A stretch of DNA of 33,811 nt, taken from the NCBI GenBank assembly GCA_017617445.1, contig JAFZWE010000042.1, positions 1 through 33,811 of the forward strand, written 5' to 3'. This stretch comes from Bacteroidales bacterium. GTDB taxonomy: Bacteria; Bacteroidota; Bacteroidia; Bacteroidales; WCHB1-69. The position numbers were made by a program, and so were the translations under genes. The notes beneath the pieces were generated by a model. It had not been told where the DNA came from and made no database searches. It was given only the letters and a program-made list of their open reading frames with translations. Position 1 is the stretch's first letter, and every line of letters starts with the position of its first letter. Below, piece by piece: positions 1 through 8,882 of this stretch.

Positions 1-962
1 TGCTGTTCGCGCATCTGGAGGGCCATACGCACGGCGCGGTTGCCTTCGGCGTCAACGGTGATACCGATGATACGGCCGGGCATCTGGCGCTTGAACTCCT
101 CGGTGCAGGCGTAGAAACCGGCGGCCGGTGAGCCGAAGCCCATCGGGATACCGAAACGCTGGGTGGAGCCGGTTACGCAGTCGGCGCCCCATTCGCCGGG
201 AGGCGTGAGGAGCGTGAGGGCGTACAGGTCGGTAGCGACGCCCACGAAGATGTGCTTTTCGTGGCACTTGGCGGTGAAAGCGGAGAAGTCGTGGATACCG
301 CCCCAGTAGTTCGGGTACTGGATCATCGCACCGAAGAAGGTCTCGTCGAGTTCTACTTTGTCGGCCTTGCCGATGACGAGCTCGATACCCTGGGCAGCGG
401 CGTTGGTCTGCATCACACCCACGCAGTGCGGGAACACGCCTTCGGAAACGAAGTACTTGCGGACGTTATTTTTCTGCTGTTCGCGGGTGCGGCAGCGGAA
501 GAACATCAGCATCATCTCGCCGGCGGCGGTGGCGTCGTCCAACATGGAGGCGTTGGCGAGCGGCATGGCCGTGAGCGAGCTGACCATGGTCTGGTAGTTG
601 AGCAGGGCTTCGATACGGCCCTGTGAAATCTCGGCCTGATAGGGGGTGTAGGCGGTGTACCAGCCGGGGTTCTCGAAGATGTTGCGGAGAATCACCGCGG
701 GGGTGTAGGTATTGTAGTGGCCCATACCGATGAAAGAGCGGTACATTTTGTTCTTGGCCATCTTTTCGTTGATGAGGTTGAGGTACTCGCCCTCCTGCAT
801 TCCTTCGGGGAGGTCGAGCAGGCGGGGCAGGCGGATGGCCGCGGGCACCGTCTTCTCAATCAGTTCGTCCATCGATTTGACGCCGATGGTCTGTAACATT
901 TTCTGGGCCTCCTCGCAGGAAGGACCGTTGTGTCGGGTTGTGAAATCGTCTTTGATTGCCAT
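1..962 (-). CDS. gcvP: Glycine dehydrogenase (decarboxylating), P-protein of the glycine cleavage system; N-terminal 320 residues, cut by the window edge
   Basis: Translating the minus strand from the ATG at 962 gives an open frame that runs off the left end of the window. It starts MAIKDDFTTRHNGPS and contains the P-protein signatures YRSFIGMGHYNTYTP, NPGWYTAYTPYQAEISQGR and, near the edge, RFGIPMGFGSPAAGF followed by MPGRIIGITVDAEG. The P-protein is PLP-dependent: it decarboxylates glycine and passes the aminomethyl group to the lipoyl H-protein in the cytoplasm. The PLP lysine lies in the C-terminal half, outside the window. No frameshift is seen in the visible third of the gene (full length is usually about 950 residues). 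A Bacteroidota promoter lies about 55 bp upstream of the start. Family identity is near certain. Whether gcvH or gcvT is adjacent cannot be seen. Confidence 0.95.
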   Translation of the reverse strand, partial: MAIKDDFTTRHNGPSCEEAQKMLQTIGVKSMDELIEKTVPAAIRLPRLLDLPEGMQEGEYLNLINEKMAKNKMYRSFIGMGHYNTYTPAVILRNIFENPGWYTAYTPYQAEISQGRIEALLNYQTMVSSLTAMPLANASMLDDATAAGEMMLMFFRCRTREQQKNNVRKYFVSEGVFPHCVGVMQTNAAAQGIELVIGKADKVELDETFFGAMIQYPNYWGGIHDFSAFTAKCHEKHIFVGVATDLYALTLLTPPGEWGADCVTGSTQRFGIPMGFGSPAAGFYACTEEFKRQMPGRIIGITVDAEGNRAVRMALQMREQ

Positions 963-1016
963 ATTATAATGTTTATTAAGTATTTATAATTTTTCTCTTG
1001 AAAAGATAAGAGGCGG

Positions 1017-1024
1017 CAAAGGTA
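1017..1024 (-). promoter_or_regulatory. Promoter -7 element for gcvP
   Basis: On the minus strand this reads TACCTTTG, matching the Bacteroidota -7 consensus TAnnTTTG, and it is followed by CCGCC. It predicts a leader of about 50 nt before the gcvP ATG at 962. No clear -33 TTTG was found at the usual spacing. Confidence 0.6.
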
Positions 1025-1070
1025 CAAAAAATGTCAGGAGTTTTATGTGAAAAAAGAAGAGAATTTATAT

Positions 1071-1102
1071 AAAAAAATCCCCGCCATAAAATGACGGGGA
1101 TT
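1071..1102 (-). terminator. Rho-independent terminator of the 1125-4967 T9SS gene
   Basis: An 11-bp stem (AATCCCCGTCA with one mismatch) and a 5-nt loop lie just past the stop codon at 1125. On the minus strand the stem is followed by a run of seven T. It separates the T9SS gene from gcvP downstream. Confidence 0.85.
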
Positions 1103-1124
1103 GTAAAAGTGTTGAATGGGAAGA

Positions 1125-4100
1125 TTATTTCTTCACAATCTTAACAGTTTCAACGGAGGTACCATTGATAAGGCGTACAAAGTAAACGCCGTTGGTGAGC
1201 TTGGAAACATTGATGTGAGCGGTGCCGTTCACCAGGTTGTTGCTGGCGACGGTCTGGCCCAGCATGTTCACCAACTGGTATGTCTCAAAGCCTTGGGCTT
1301 CCACATTGATCATGTTGGTAGCAGGATTCGGGAATACGCGGACGGTGTTTTCTGTGCTCTCTTCGGTGATGCCGTTGTGGTCTTCAATGGTAACGTTGTC
1401 AATCCACATTTCAGCGCCGTAGGTGCCGATGTATTGGAACATGATTTGTACGTTGTTTTCAGCGGCGTACGGAGTCAGGTCAATTGCGTTGGATGTGGTG
1501 ATAGACCAATCGGAGAAATTGTTCTGGTCGTTTCTCATGTCATACAAAGGAGTGGAGGCGAAGGTGTTTCCGCCATCGGTGCTGATATAGATCACGAGGT
1601 TGTATTGTTCATCGGGATCAGTGCTGGTAATGTAAGTGTTGCTGGCTTCAAATTCAAAGGTCAGCATGGGCTGTACAGAACCTGAAAGATCGATGGTTTT
1701 GGTGATGAGTTGTTCATCCTGGAAATCATCAGCATAATTGCAGTATGCCCAGGTGGAGTTGTCATTCTGGTTCACGTTGGAGGTCCAGGTGATGCTGTTG
1801 GTGGAGTTCAGTCGCCAGCATTCGGGCGGGAACACACCACCTTCAAAATCTTCAACGAAGGGGAGGGTGGCAGCCTGGCCGCAGTCGATAGCCTCGCCGT
1901 TCAGAACGATGGTGGCTGTCAGGCCGTCGCTGGTCAGCACAACATTGTCGTTATAAGTACCCACAGCTGCGGAAGCGCCCAGTCTCACATAGAGGGTGGC
2001 GTTGGTTTCGTTGCCGGTCACTGTGATGGTGGCGGTGGTGCTGTAGGTAGCGCCGTCGGTGGAGATTTCAAACGGAGCGTTGGTGGTCACTGCAATGTCA
2101 GATTCGAGAGTGTAAGCCAGAACAGCGGCGGTCTGTGCGCCAGAGGCGTTGCCGGCAGGAGTAATGAAGTTCATGGTCTCGGGGGTCACGTTGATTGACG
2201 GAGCATGCAGCATTTCCTCGCATACGGTATCGCTGGCCAAGGAGAGGCATTGGTTGGTACCATCGCTGAAGTAAGCTTTGACGAAGTAGCAATAGGTGCC
2301 AGGAGTCACTGTGTCATTGTAGGAAGTGTTGGTGGTAGCGAAGTAGTTGTTGGTGTTGCCGTTTCTATAAATTCTGTATTCAACGAAGTCAGCCATATCA
2401 CCGGGAGCATCCCAAGTTAGAGCCATGTAGGTGTAGTCTGTGGGAACTACCTGGAGGTTGGTGGGAGCGTCGCAGTCGGGAACCACGATGTGGAACACAA
2501 CGGGGATCACGGTGTCACCCACGAACGGATTGCGGGAGGTGATGGTCAGGTTGGCATAGTAGTCGCCCACTGGGTTATCGCCGTTGAAGTTCAAGGTGAT
2601 GTCTGTGCTCTGGCCAGCAGCCACGTTGCCGCTGCCCGGGGTGACGGAGAGCCAACCGGCATCAGCGAGTTCAAATACGCTGACTTGGTTCGGCTGTTGC
2701 TGTGAGTTGGTCATGATGACGAACTTGCCGCTCACGAGGGCGTCTGTAGCGAAGGCACCGCCGGCGATGGCATCGGTGGTCACGTTGGCATCAATGGTGG
2801 TGATGTCCACGGTGGTGTTGGTCAATGTATTAGCGTTGATGTCATATTGAACAAACAGGCAGGAGTTCTGGGTGAAGAGCCAGAGATAGGGACCGCCGGC
2901 AGAATAGTTGTCGTATGCGGAACCGTAGGCAGAACTGATATTGGAGGGGCCTGTAACTAAGGTGCTACCGCTACGGTCAATCAGGTAAAGGTCTGTGTAA
3001 TCGCCTACCCAGAAACCGTCATTTTGAGGATCGTATGAGCAGTGGCGGATATTGACTTGTGCGCTGATGGTGGAAACCAGGGTCTGGTTGGCAAGATCAA
3101 GCTGATAAAGGGTAGTGGAACCCGCACCGCCATAGAAGTAGGTGCCATCATAGGTCAGGTCGCGGATGCCGTTGACACCAGAAATAGTGAAGGTCTCAAT
3201 GAAGTTACCTTCCAAATCATACTTGCCGAACTGGCCGGCAGCGTTCCAGAAGCTGGTGTAAATGAAGTTTCCGTCAGTAGCAATACCCTGTTCGCCGGCT
3301 GCTCCGGTGGCGAAGCTGGAGAGCAGATCCCAAGCGGCGCGGCTGGAGTTGGAAATTGTGCTGACCATCGGGCTGTATTCTGCGCTGGGATTCATGGTCT
3401 GGGCAGCTGCGGCAGAGACTTCCGTTCTGAAGTTAGCTTGAGCACCCTCTTTAACTCTCGGCATCTGAGCGATAGCATAATGCATCGGTTCGTTGGTGTT
3501 TCTCGTGCCTCTGACGAATTCAACACCAGTACCCCATGTAAGTTCACCGTTGCCTTCATTGGAAACAGTGATGGGGGAATATTGAGCGTTCAGTCCCTGG
3601 GTGGTGGTCACCTCGATGGGAGCGTTGTAAGTCACATTCAGTGTAGGAGCGGTCAAACTGAAATTGATGGTAGTGTCACCGCTGATGTGGTTGAATGAAG
3701 CAGCTGCGCCGTTGAAACCATCGGCAGTAACAGCTATGCTGTACGGGAAGGTGGAGATGACGCTATCCTTGCTGTAGAAACCGGTGGCATCGGTGGTCAC
3801 CACACCGCCGAAATGACCGCTGACGACCACTTGTGCGTTGGCGATGGGGGCGTTGTTCACGGAAGAGGTCACCATACCGCTGACGGTATAGAATTCAGGA
3901 GCCTCGCAGGTTTGTTCATAGGTCAGGAAGGTTCCTGCTGACATGCTGCTGCCCTCATAAATGGGGAGCCCGTAGCTGTCGGTGATGGAGAAAGAGCATT
4001 CGCTGTCATACGAACCGGCTACCCAATTGAAGGTGTAAGTGCCCACAACCAACGGGATTTCCTCTTCTGCTGAAGTGCCGTTGTCAAGGGTGTAAGAACC

Positions 4101-4967
4101 TACAAGGGTATTGTCGGAGGAATAAATCTCAATAGCAGCGCCATTCCAGCCGTCGCCCCAGGAGTCTTCCATTGTCAGTGTGATGGGGCATACATGTCCG
4201 ACATACGCCGTAGCAGAAGCCTCAAAACCATTCACTTGAGTAACTGCATAAACACGATAAGTGTACACACCCTGCTGCGGGATCGTATTATCTATGTAAG
4301 TTATGCTTGCACCGGGGGTCGGGTTGGCAAAGCTGTTCACCAGCGTGGTGCCACGATAGAGTTCGATGCTGTTGATGGCGGTCAGTGCAGTGCCACCCAA
4401 AGTAGTGGTGGGGTTGGTCCAGCTCAATTCCACAGACAGACCGTAGTTGGGATCGGGAACAGCGGTGAAGTCAGTGGGAGCATTGGGAGCAGCATCACAG
4501 GAGACCTCGATAGTGACGCCATCGCCACTGCCTTCACGAGCTACCGTGAAGTGATAGGTGTAACCATCCTGGAACACATAGTCGTCTTGGCGGCCATTGT
4601 CACCACCGGCAATCCACATACGATCACCAGGGGTCGGATTGGTGACACAGAAGTCATACGTTCCAGCGGGAATCGTAATCTGCTCTATGCCGTCGTACAC
4701 CATGTTCGTAGTGGACAATGCACCGTCGGCATTGACGGGAACTTTGTACTCAAACTCTGCATACGTAGCAGCGTCTGCGTCACCCGAACTGGTCAGAGGA
4801 CCAGTTTCAGGAATGATTGTGCCAAAAGTATTGGCATCGGCATCCAGCAGGAGCTGATAACCGGAACCATCCTCCCAGACATCATGTGCCTCGAGAATGA
4901 TCGTTACTTGTGCTTTTGCCGCAAAAACAGCAAAACACAACACAAAAATTGCTAGGAATTTTTTCAT
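1125..4967 (-). CDS. Large secreted multidomain T9SS type A sorting-domain protein with an N-terminal DUF2436-like (gingipain adhesin) domain
   Basis: This 1280-residue protein begins with a signal peptide (MKKFLAIFVLCFAVFAAKAQ). Residues about 25-155 resemble the gingipain DUF2436 adhesin domain (HDVWEDGSGYQLLLDAD, IPAGTYDF, WIAGG, DDYVF, GSGDG). Next come a fibronectin III-like unit (about 160-255), a DSWGDGWNGA unit (about 258-355), a carboxypeptidase-regulatory-like domain (about 357-440) and a probable beta-propeller (about 546-770). After these come an Ig-like BACON-type segment, a second FN3 unit (about 830-925), another Ig-like repeat and a choice-of-anchor J domain (about 1030-1195, LPFVEDFEGG). 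The C-terminal 75 residues form a T9SS type A sorting domain (VFPNPATNMINV to VETVKIVKK). It should be exported by Sec and T9SS and anchored on or released from the cell surface. No protease domain is visible, so an adhesive or matrix role is inferred. Two promoter candidates precede it and a strong terminator follows. Confidence 0.9.
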   Translation of the reverse strand: MKKFLAIFVLCFAVFAAKAQVTIILEAHDVWEDGSGYQLLLDADANTFGTIIPETGPLTSSGDADAATYAEFEYKVPVNADGALSTTNMVYDGIEQITIPAGTYDFCVTNPTPGDRMWIAGGDNGRQDDYVFQDGYTYHFTVAREGSGDGVTIEVSCDAAPNAPTDFTAVPDPNYGLSVELSWTNPTTTLGGTALTAINSIELYRGTTLVNSFANPTPGASITYIDNTIPQQGVYTYRVYAVTQVNGFEASATAYVGHVCPITLTMEDSWGDGWNGAAIEIYSSDNTLVGSYTLDNGTSAEEEIPLVVGTYTFNWVAGSYDSECSFSITDSYGLPIYEGSSMSAGTFLTYEQTCEAPEFYTVSGMVTSSVNNAPIANAQVVVSGHFGGVVTTDATGFYSKDSVISTFPYSIAVTADGFNGAAASFNHISGDTTINFSLTAPTLNVTYNAPIEVTTTQGLNAQYSPITVSNEGNGELTWGTGVEFVRGTRNTNEPMHYAIAQMPRVKEGAQANFRTEVSAAAAQTMNPSAEYSPMVSTISNSSRAAWDLLSSFATGAAGEQGIATDGNFIYTSFWNAAGQFGKYDLEGNFIETFTISGVNGIRDLTYDGTYFYGGAGSTTLYQLDLANQTLVSTISAQVNIRHCSYDPQNDGFWVGDYTDLYLIDRSGSTLVTGPSNISSAYGSAYDNYSAGGPYLWLFTQNSCLFVQYDINANTLTNTTVDITTIDANVTTDAIAGGAFATDALVSGKFVIMTNSQQQPNQVSVFELADAGWLSVTPGSGNVAAGQSTDITLNFNGDNPVGDYYANLTITSRNPFVGDTVIPVVFHIVVPDCDAPTNLQVVPTDYTYMALTWDAPGDMADFVEYRIYRNGNTNNYFATTNTSYNDTVTPGTYCYFVKAYFSDGTNQCLSLASDTVCEEMLHAPSINVTPETMNFITPAGNASGAQTAAVLAYTLESDIAVTTNAPFEISTDGATYSTTATITVTGNETNATLYVRLGASAAVGTYNDNVVLTSDGLTATIVLNGEAIDCGQAATLPFVEDFEGGVFPPECWRLNSTNSITWTSNVNQNDNSTWAYCNYADDFQDEQLITKTIDLSGSVQPMLTFEFEASNTYITSTDPDEQYNLVIYISTDGGNTFASTPLYDMRNDQNNFSDWSITTSNAIDLTPYAAENNVQIMFQYIGTYGAEMWIDNVTIEDHNGITEESTENTVRVFPNPATNMINVEAQGFETYQLVNMLGQTVASNNLVNGTAHINVSKLTNGVYFVRLINGTSVETVKIVKK

Positions 4968-5033
4968 AACTGTTTGATTTTGATTAATAAATAGGTTTTA
5001 AACTGATTTTCATATTTCTTTGTACTAAACCTG

Positions 5034-5041
5034 CAAAAATA
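5034..5041 (-). promoter_or_regulatory. Proximal -7 element for the 1125-4967 T9SS gene
   Basis: On the minus strand it reads TATTTTTG followed by CAGG, matching TAnnTTTG. It lies 66 bp upstream of the start codon and predicts a leader of about 60 nt. No good -33 box is visible. Confidence 0.5.
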
Positions 5042-5139
5042 GTCATTTTTTTCTTGTTTTTACTCGTTTATCTTTATTTTTGTGTTTTTTTAAGTGAAAT
5101 CAAGCTACAAATGCAATATTTAGTTGGATAATTCGGCGG

Positions 5140-5147
5140 CAAAAATA
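5140..5147 (-). promoter_or_regulatory. Possible distal -7 element for the 1125-4967 T9SS gene
   Basis: On the minus strand it reads TATTTTTG followed by CCGCC, the same extended form seen at other promoters in this window. It would give a leader of about 165 nt with no obvious open reading frame. It could be a second promoter for the same gene or a chance match. Confidence 0.4.
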
Positions 5148-5320
5148 CATCCCTTATTGCTTTATTTAACCCTTCACAGCAAAAATGTGAACCCTCATCC
5201 TCCATACGGAAAACGAAGAGAGAGAATGCTTATTTACCAAATAACATGCAATGAATCTTATTATTTGGAGAAAATCATCTGTTGATGTTTGTCAGAATAT
5301 TGTGATTTTGCAAGGAATTG

Positions 5321-5351
5321 TCTGATTGTATGAAAAAAGGATATAATTTTG
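5321..5351 (+). promoter_or_regulatory. Promoter for the porin/Gate-protein operon
   Basis: TCTG at 5321-5324 (one base off TTTG), a 19-bp spacer, then TAATTTTG at 5344-5351 match the Bacteroidota -33/-7 layout. The predicted leader is about 35 nt to the TTG start at 5390. Confidence 0.6.
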
Positions 5352-5389
5352 CATCCTTTTTTTAAACAGGATTAAAATATTGTAATACA

Positions 5390-6490
5390 TTGAAAAACAA
5401 CTTTTTAAAAATAATCCTTTTCCTCTTTTTTGCGTTTTTTGGTGTGCAAAAAATGACAGCCCAGGATACTACAGGGCATGAATTCACCACTTTGATGCTG
5501 GAAGTCCGTGCGGATTTCAACTACAATCACATGGACACATTGGATGAATACGGATTCAATGGCCGCTATTTCAATCTCAAGATGGGCGGTCGTTTTGGAA
5601 AGGGGTTTTCCTACTATTTCCGCCAAAGAATCATCGCAGATGCCGGCAGCTACCATTTTTTTGACAACACGGATTTTCTGTATTTGAATTACGAACTCAA
5701 CAAGAATTGGAGTTTCCGGGTGGGCAAGGATGCCTTGTCTGTGGGCGGATTTGAATATGATGCTCCTCCTATTGACGTGATTTACAGCTCGTTTTACTGG
5801 GATTGTTTTTATTGTTTCCAGTTGGGTGCCTCCGCCGCGTACCATTCCAACGACGGCAAGCATACCCTCCGCGCCCAATTCTCCACTTCCCCCTACGTGC
5901 ATTCCGGCTCCCTCTTCAAAAACTCCCTCTTCAGCTATAGCCTGATGTGGTCCGCCCGCTTCCCCCATTTCAATCTGCTCTATTCCGTCAACATGTTTGA
6001 GCGCGAACGGGGAAAATTCATGAACTTCATCTCTTTGGGCCATCAGGTGGCGTTCGACCGCTGGGATCTCTATCTTGATTTGATCCACCGCGCCACCTCC
6101 ACCTCACAGCTGCTGAGAGACTTCTCCATTGTGGGACAAGCCAACTGCCATTTCAAGAACGGCATCACCCTTTTCATCAAGGGCGCCTGGGAACAGAATT
6201 TTGATTCGGAGGAAATTGAAAGCTGGCTGGCCACAGGTGAAATCCGCGACTGCCTGGCCCTCCCCGGACAACGCTACTGCTATTGCGGCATCGGCTTGGA
6301 ATACCGTCCGGTGAAACAGCCCAACATCCGCATTCACTGCTATGTGGGGGATTTCTGCACCGCCGACTACAGCTGGAATATTCTGCATCCGAACATCCCT
6401 CCCCATGTGCAGCACCGCATCAATGCCAATGTCGGACTGACTTGGAATCTGGACTTTATTCATCTTTTGAAAAACAAAAACATATTGTAA
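5390..6490 (+). CDS. Outer-membrane porin-like beta-barrel protein (OprO/OprP-like)
   Basis: The 366-residue product has a signal peptide (MKNNFLKIILFLFFAFF to MTAQ) and then alternating aromatic/polar strands typical of a Bacteroidota porin. Recognisable stretches include RYFNLKMGGRFGKGFSYYFR, WSFRVGKDALSVGGFEY and a terminal barrel strand near HRINANVGLTWNLDFIH. The start is TTG at 5390: no in-frame ATG lies upstream, and starting at the next Met (residue 22) would remove the signal peptide. The barrel contains eight cysteines (for example DCFYC and RYCYC), unusual for an outer-membrane barrel. The stop lies 3 bp before the next ATG, so it is almost certainly cotranscribed with the Gate-domain protein. 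The substrate is unknown; assignment to a phosphate-selective porin family is by overall appearance only. Confidence 0.75.
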   Translation: MKNNFLKIILFLFFAFFGVQKMTAQDTTGHEFTTLMLEVRADFNYNHMDTLDEYGFNGRYFNLKMGGRFGKGFSYYFRQRIIADAGSYHFFDNTDFLYLNYELNKNWSFRVGKDALSVGGFEYDAPPIDVIYSSFYWDCFYCFQLGASAAYHSNDGKHTLRAQFSTSPYVHSGSLFKNSLFSYSLMWSARFPHFNLLYSVNMFERERGKFMNFISLGHQVAFDRWDLYLDLIHRATSTSQLLRDFSIVGQANCHFKNGITLFIKGAWEQNFDSEEIESWLATGEIRDCLALPGQRYCYCGIGLEYRPVKQPNIRIHCYVGDFCTADYSWNILHPNIPPHVQHRINANVGLTWNLDFIHLLKNKNIL

Positions 6491-6493
6491 AAC

Positions 6494-7720
6494 ATGAAGA
6501 TACGCAAAAAGAAAACCCATGTGTACGGACAATGGGTGGAGGGCTTTTTCAAAAAAATGGAAAAAGCTTTCAAACTCAAAGGACCGATGAAGTTTACCAG
6601 CAAACGCTCCGTGGAAGCGGTGCTCTTCCTGCTGCTGTTCTTCGGATTTTTCGGGTTCCTGGCCTACCGGATGACGCTCCCCAAAATGCTGAACACTTTT
6701 ATGGAAACGGCCTACCATCTTTTGCTGGAGACGGTGTTCTATATCATGGCCATTTGTGTGCTGATGGGAGCCATCAGCAAACTGCTGGCGGAGTTTGGCG
6801 TGGTGCGACTGTTGGAAAACATCCTCCGTCCTTTGATGAAACCGTTCTATAACCTGCCCGGCGTGGCGGCTTTGGGGGCGGTGATGACCTTCCTCAGCGA
6901 CAATCCCGCCATCATTACCCTCTCCAAGGACAAAAATTTCAGCCAGTATTTCAAGAAATACCAGCTGGTTTCTCTGACCAATTTCGGGACCGCTTTCGGC
7001 ATGGGATTGGTGGTGATGGCCTTCATGACAGGTCTGGGTTACGGGCGCGGGGCATTGGTGGGACTGGTGGGTGCGCTGGTGGGCAGCATCATTTCCACCC
7101 GCCTGATGCAGCGTTTCACCTTGAAGGCATATCCTGAGTTGGATGTCCCTGTGTCGGACAGCACCGGCGATGAGCAGCAGATCTCCTTCAAAAGCGAAGG
7201 CAGCGTGTTCATGCGTTTTCTGAATTCCATTCTGGATGGTGGCAAGGATGGCGTTGGTATCGGCGTGGCCATCATTCCCGGCGTGCTGGTCATCTCCACC
7301 ATCGTGATGATGCTGACTTTTGGTCCAAGCGGTGCGAATGACACCTATACGGGCAGCGCCTACGAGGGAGTGCCGGTCATTTCGGCAGCTGCGGACAAGA
7401 TACAGGTGGTTTTTGAATGGTTGTTCGGGTTTACCGATGCACAGCTCATCTCATTCCCCATTACGGCTTTGGGCGCAGTGGGGGCGGCTATCGGTTTGGT
7501 GCCCCGCTTTATTGCCGAAGGCATCATTGACAACAATGCCATTGCTGTGTTCACCGCCATGGGCATGTGCTGGAGCGGCTTCCTGAGCACTCATACCGCC
7601 ATGCTCGACTCACTGGGATTCCGCAAGCTGATTTCCAAAGCACTCCTGGCCCATACCATCGGAGGTTTGTGTGCGGGTATCGCCGCCCACTGGATTTATG
7701 TGCTGATCACTATGATTTAA
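6494..7720 (+). CDS. Multi-pass inner-membrane protein with nucleoside-recognition (Gate) domains, SpmA/YjiH-like
   Basis: This 408-residue protein has a short basic N-terminus and many hydrophobic segments (first about residues 40-58). Residues about 80-190 form a Gate-like region with the stretch GAVMTFLSDNPAIITLSKD, and a second related region lies near residues 300-400 (FPITALGAVGAAIGLVPRF, then FTAMGMCWSGFLSTHTAMLD). This layout matches the nucleoside-recognition domain family that includes SpmA/SpmB and YjiH and, I believe, the CD0519/CD1768 membrane proteins. The transported substrate is not established for the family. Cotranscription with the porin 3 bp upstream suggests an outer- and inner-membrane pair handling the same solute, which is inference. 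Its stop lies 9 bp from the convergent nspC stop, and no terminator is visible between them. Confidence 0.7.
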   Translation: MKIRKKKTHVYGQWVEGFFKKMEKAFKLKGPMKFTSKRSVEAVLFLLLFFGFFGFLAYRMTLPKMLNTFMETAYHLLLETVFYIMAICVLMGAISKLLAEFGVVRLLENILRPLMKPFYNLPGVAALGAVMTFLSDNPAIITLSKDKNFSQYFKKYQLVSLTNFGTAFGMGLVVMAFMTGLGYGRGALVGLVGALVGSIISTRLMQRFTLKAYPELDVPVSDSTGDEQQISFKSEGSVFMRFLNSILDGGKDGVGIGVAIIPGVLVISTIVMMLTFGPSGANDTYTGSAYEGVPVISAAADKIQVVFEWLFGFTDAQLISFPITALGAVGAAIGLVPRFIAEGIIDNNAIAVFTAMGMCWSGFLSTHTAMLDSLGFRKLISKALLAHTIGGLCAGIAAHWIYVLITMI

Positions 7721-7729
7721 AGAAGGCCA

Positions 7730-8881
7730 CTAACTCAATTTTGCCTTGTACGCCTGGTAATCCGGCTGTGACAACAACACAAATTCGCCATCCTTTTTCA
7801 CTACCCCGATGGCCGGATGGCGCACCCCGTTGAAAAAGGTGGTCTTCACCATGGTATAGTGGATCATGTCCTCAAACACAATGCGGTCGCCGATTTCCAG
7901 CGGTTCGGGAAAGGCGAAATCGCCCATGCCGATGAAATCGCCGGCCAGACAGGAGCAGCCGCCCAAACGATAGACAAAACGGCTGTTCTCTTCGGGTTCG
8001 GTGGCCCCGATGACCTCGGGTTTGTACGGCATTTCCAGACAGTCGGGCGTGTGGCAGGCAAAAGAGATGTTCAGCATGGCGATTTTCACTCCTTTATTTT
8101 CCACAATGTCCTCCACCGTGGAGGTCAGCACGCCGGTGCGCCATCCTACGGCTTCCCCGGGCTCCAGGATCACCTCCTCCAGATGGGGGTGACGCTGGCG
8201 GAATTCCTTCAGGATCCGGATCAGATGCGGGATGTCATAGCCCTCACGGGTGATGAGGTGCCCTCCGCCCAGGTTGACCCAGCGGCACTCCCGGATATAG
8301 GGAGCAAACCGCTCTTCAAAGGCGTGGAGACAGTTTTCCAAAGCATAGCTGTCGTTTTCGCAAAGGGTGTGAAAATGAAGGCCTTCAATGCCCTCTGGCA
8401 GATGTGGCGGCATGTCGGCAGCCAAGATCCCCAACCGTGAACCCGGAATGGCCGGGTTGTACAGGTCGGTCTTGATTTCAGAATATTCGGGATTCACCCG
8501 CAGCCCGGCACTGATTTTCTTGGGGAAATCGGCCAGGGAATTGCGGTATTTTGCCCACTGCGAGAGGGAGTTGAAAGTGATGTGGCTGCTGTATAGCATC
8601 AGGTCGCGGAACTCCTCTTCCAGATAGACCGGCGCATAGGTATGTGCCTCGCAACCCATCTCTTCTGAAATCAGCCGCGCTTCATTGAGCGAACTGGCAG
8701 TGGCTCCGCTCAAGTAATGTTTCACCATCGGGAACGAGTGCCAGAAGGCAAAGCCTTTCAATGCGCAGATGATGGAGACGCCAGCCTCCTTCTGCACCAG
8801 GTCAAGCAGCTGGAGGTTGGCCTCCAGCGACTCTTCAAACATAATGTAACAAGGCGACGGGTAGTGGTCGTACATCATCAT
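7730..8881 (-). CDS. nspC: Carboxynorspermidine decarboxylase
   Basis: This 383-residue, PLP-dependent fold III (alanine-racemase-like) decarboxylase removes CO2 from carboxynorspermidine or carboxyspermidine in the alternative polyamine pathway. Visible signatures are CALKGFAF (PLP lysine K42), the glycine loop NLGGGHLIT, EPGEAVGW, CHTPDCLEMPYKPEV with the active-site Cys, and GGCSCLAGDF. Three consecutive ATG codons (8881, 8878, 8875) could each be the start. The upstream gene stops 1 bp before the first ATG, so the two genes are probably translationally coupled. The dehydrogenase that makes its substrate is not in the window. Length is normal and no lesion is seen. Confidence 0.93.
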   Translation of the reverse strand: MMMYDHYPSPCYIMFEESLEANLQLLDLVQKEAGVSIICALKGFAFWHSFPMVKHYLSGATASSLNEARLISEEMGCEAHTYAPVYLEEEFRDLMLYSSHITFNSLSQWAKYRNSLADFPKKISAGLRVNPEYSEIKTDLYNPAIPGSRLGILAADMPPHLPEGIEGLHFHTLCENDSYALENCLHAFEERFAPYIRECRWVNLGGGHLITREGYDIPHLIRILKEFRQRHPHLEEVILEPGEAVGWRTGVLTSTVEDIVENKGVKIAMLNISFACHTPDCLEMPYKPEVIGATEPEENSRFVYRLGGCSCLAGDFIGMGDFAFPEPLEIGDRIVFEDMIHYTMVKTTFFNGVRHPAIGVVKKDGEFVLLSQPDYQAYKAKLS

Positions 8882-8882
8882 A

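Larger units (their letters stand above)
4968..5389. other. 422-bp AT-rich divergent intergenic region
   Basis: This gap separates the minus-strand T9SS gene from the plus-strand porin gene. It holds two candidate -7 boxes pointing left (5034-5041, 5140-5147) and one candidate promoter pointing right (5321-5351), listed separately. I see no small gene, RNA gene or long repeat in the remainder. Confidence 0.6.
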
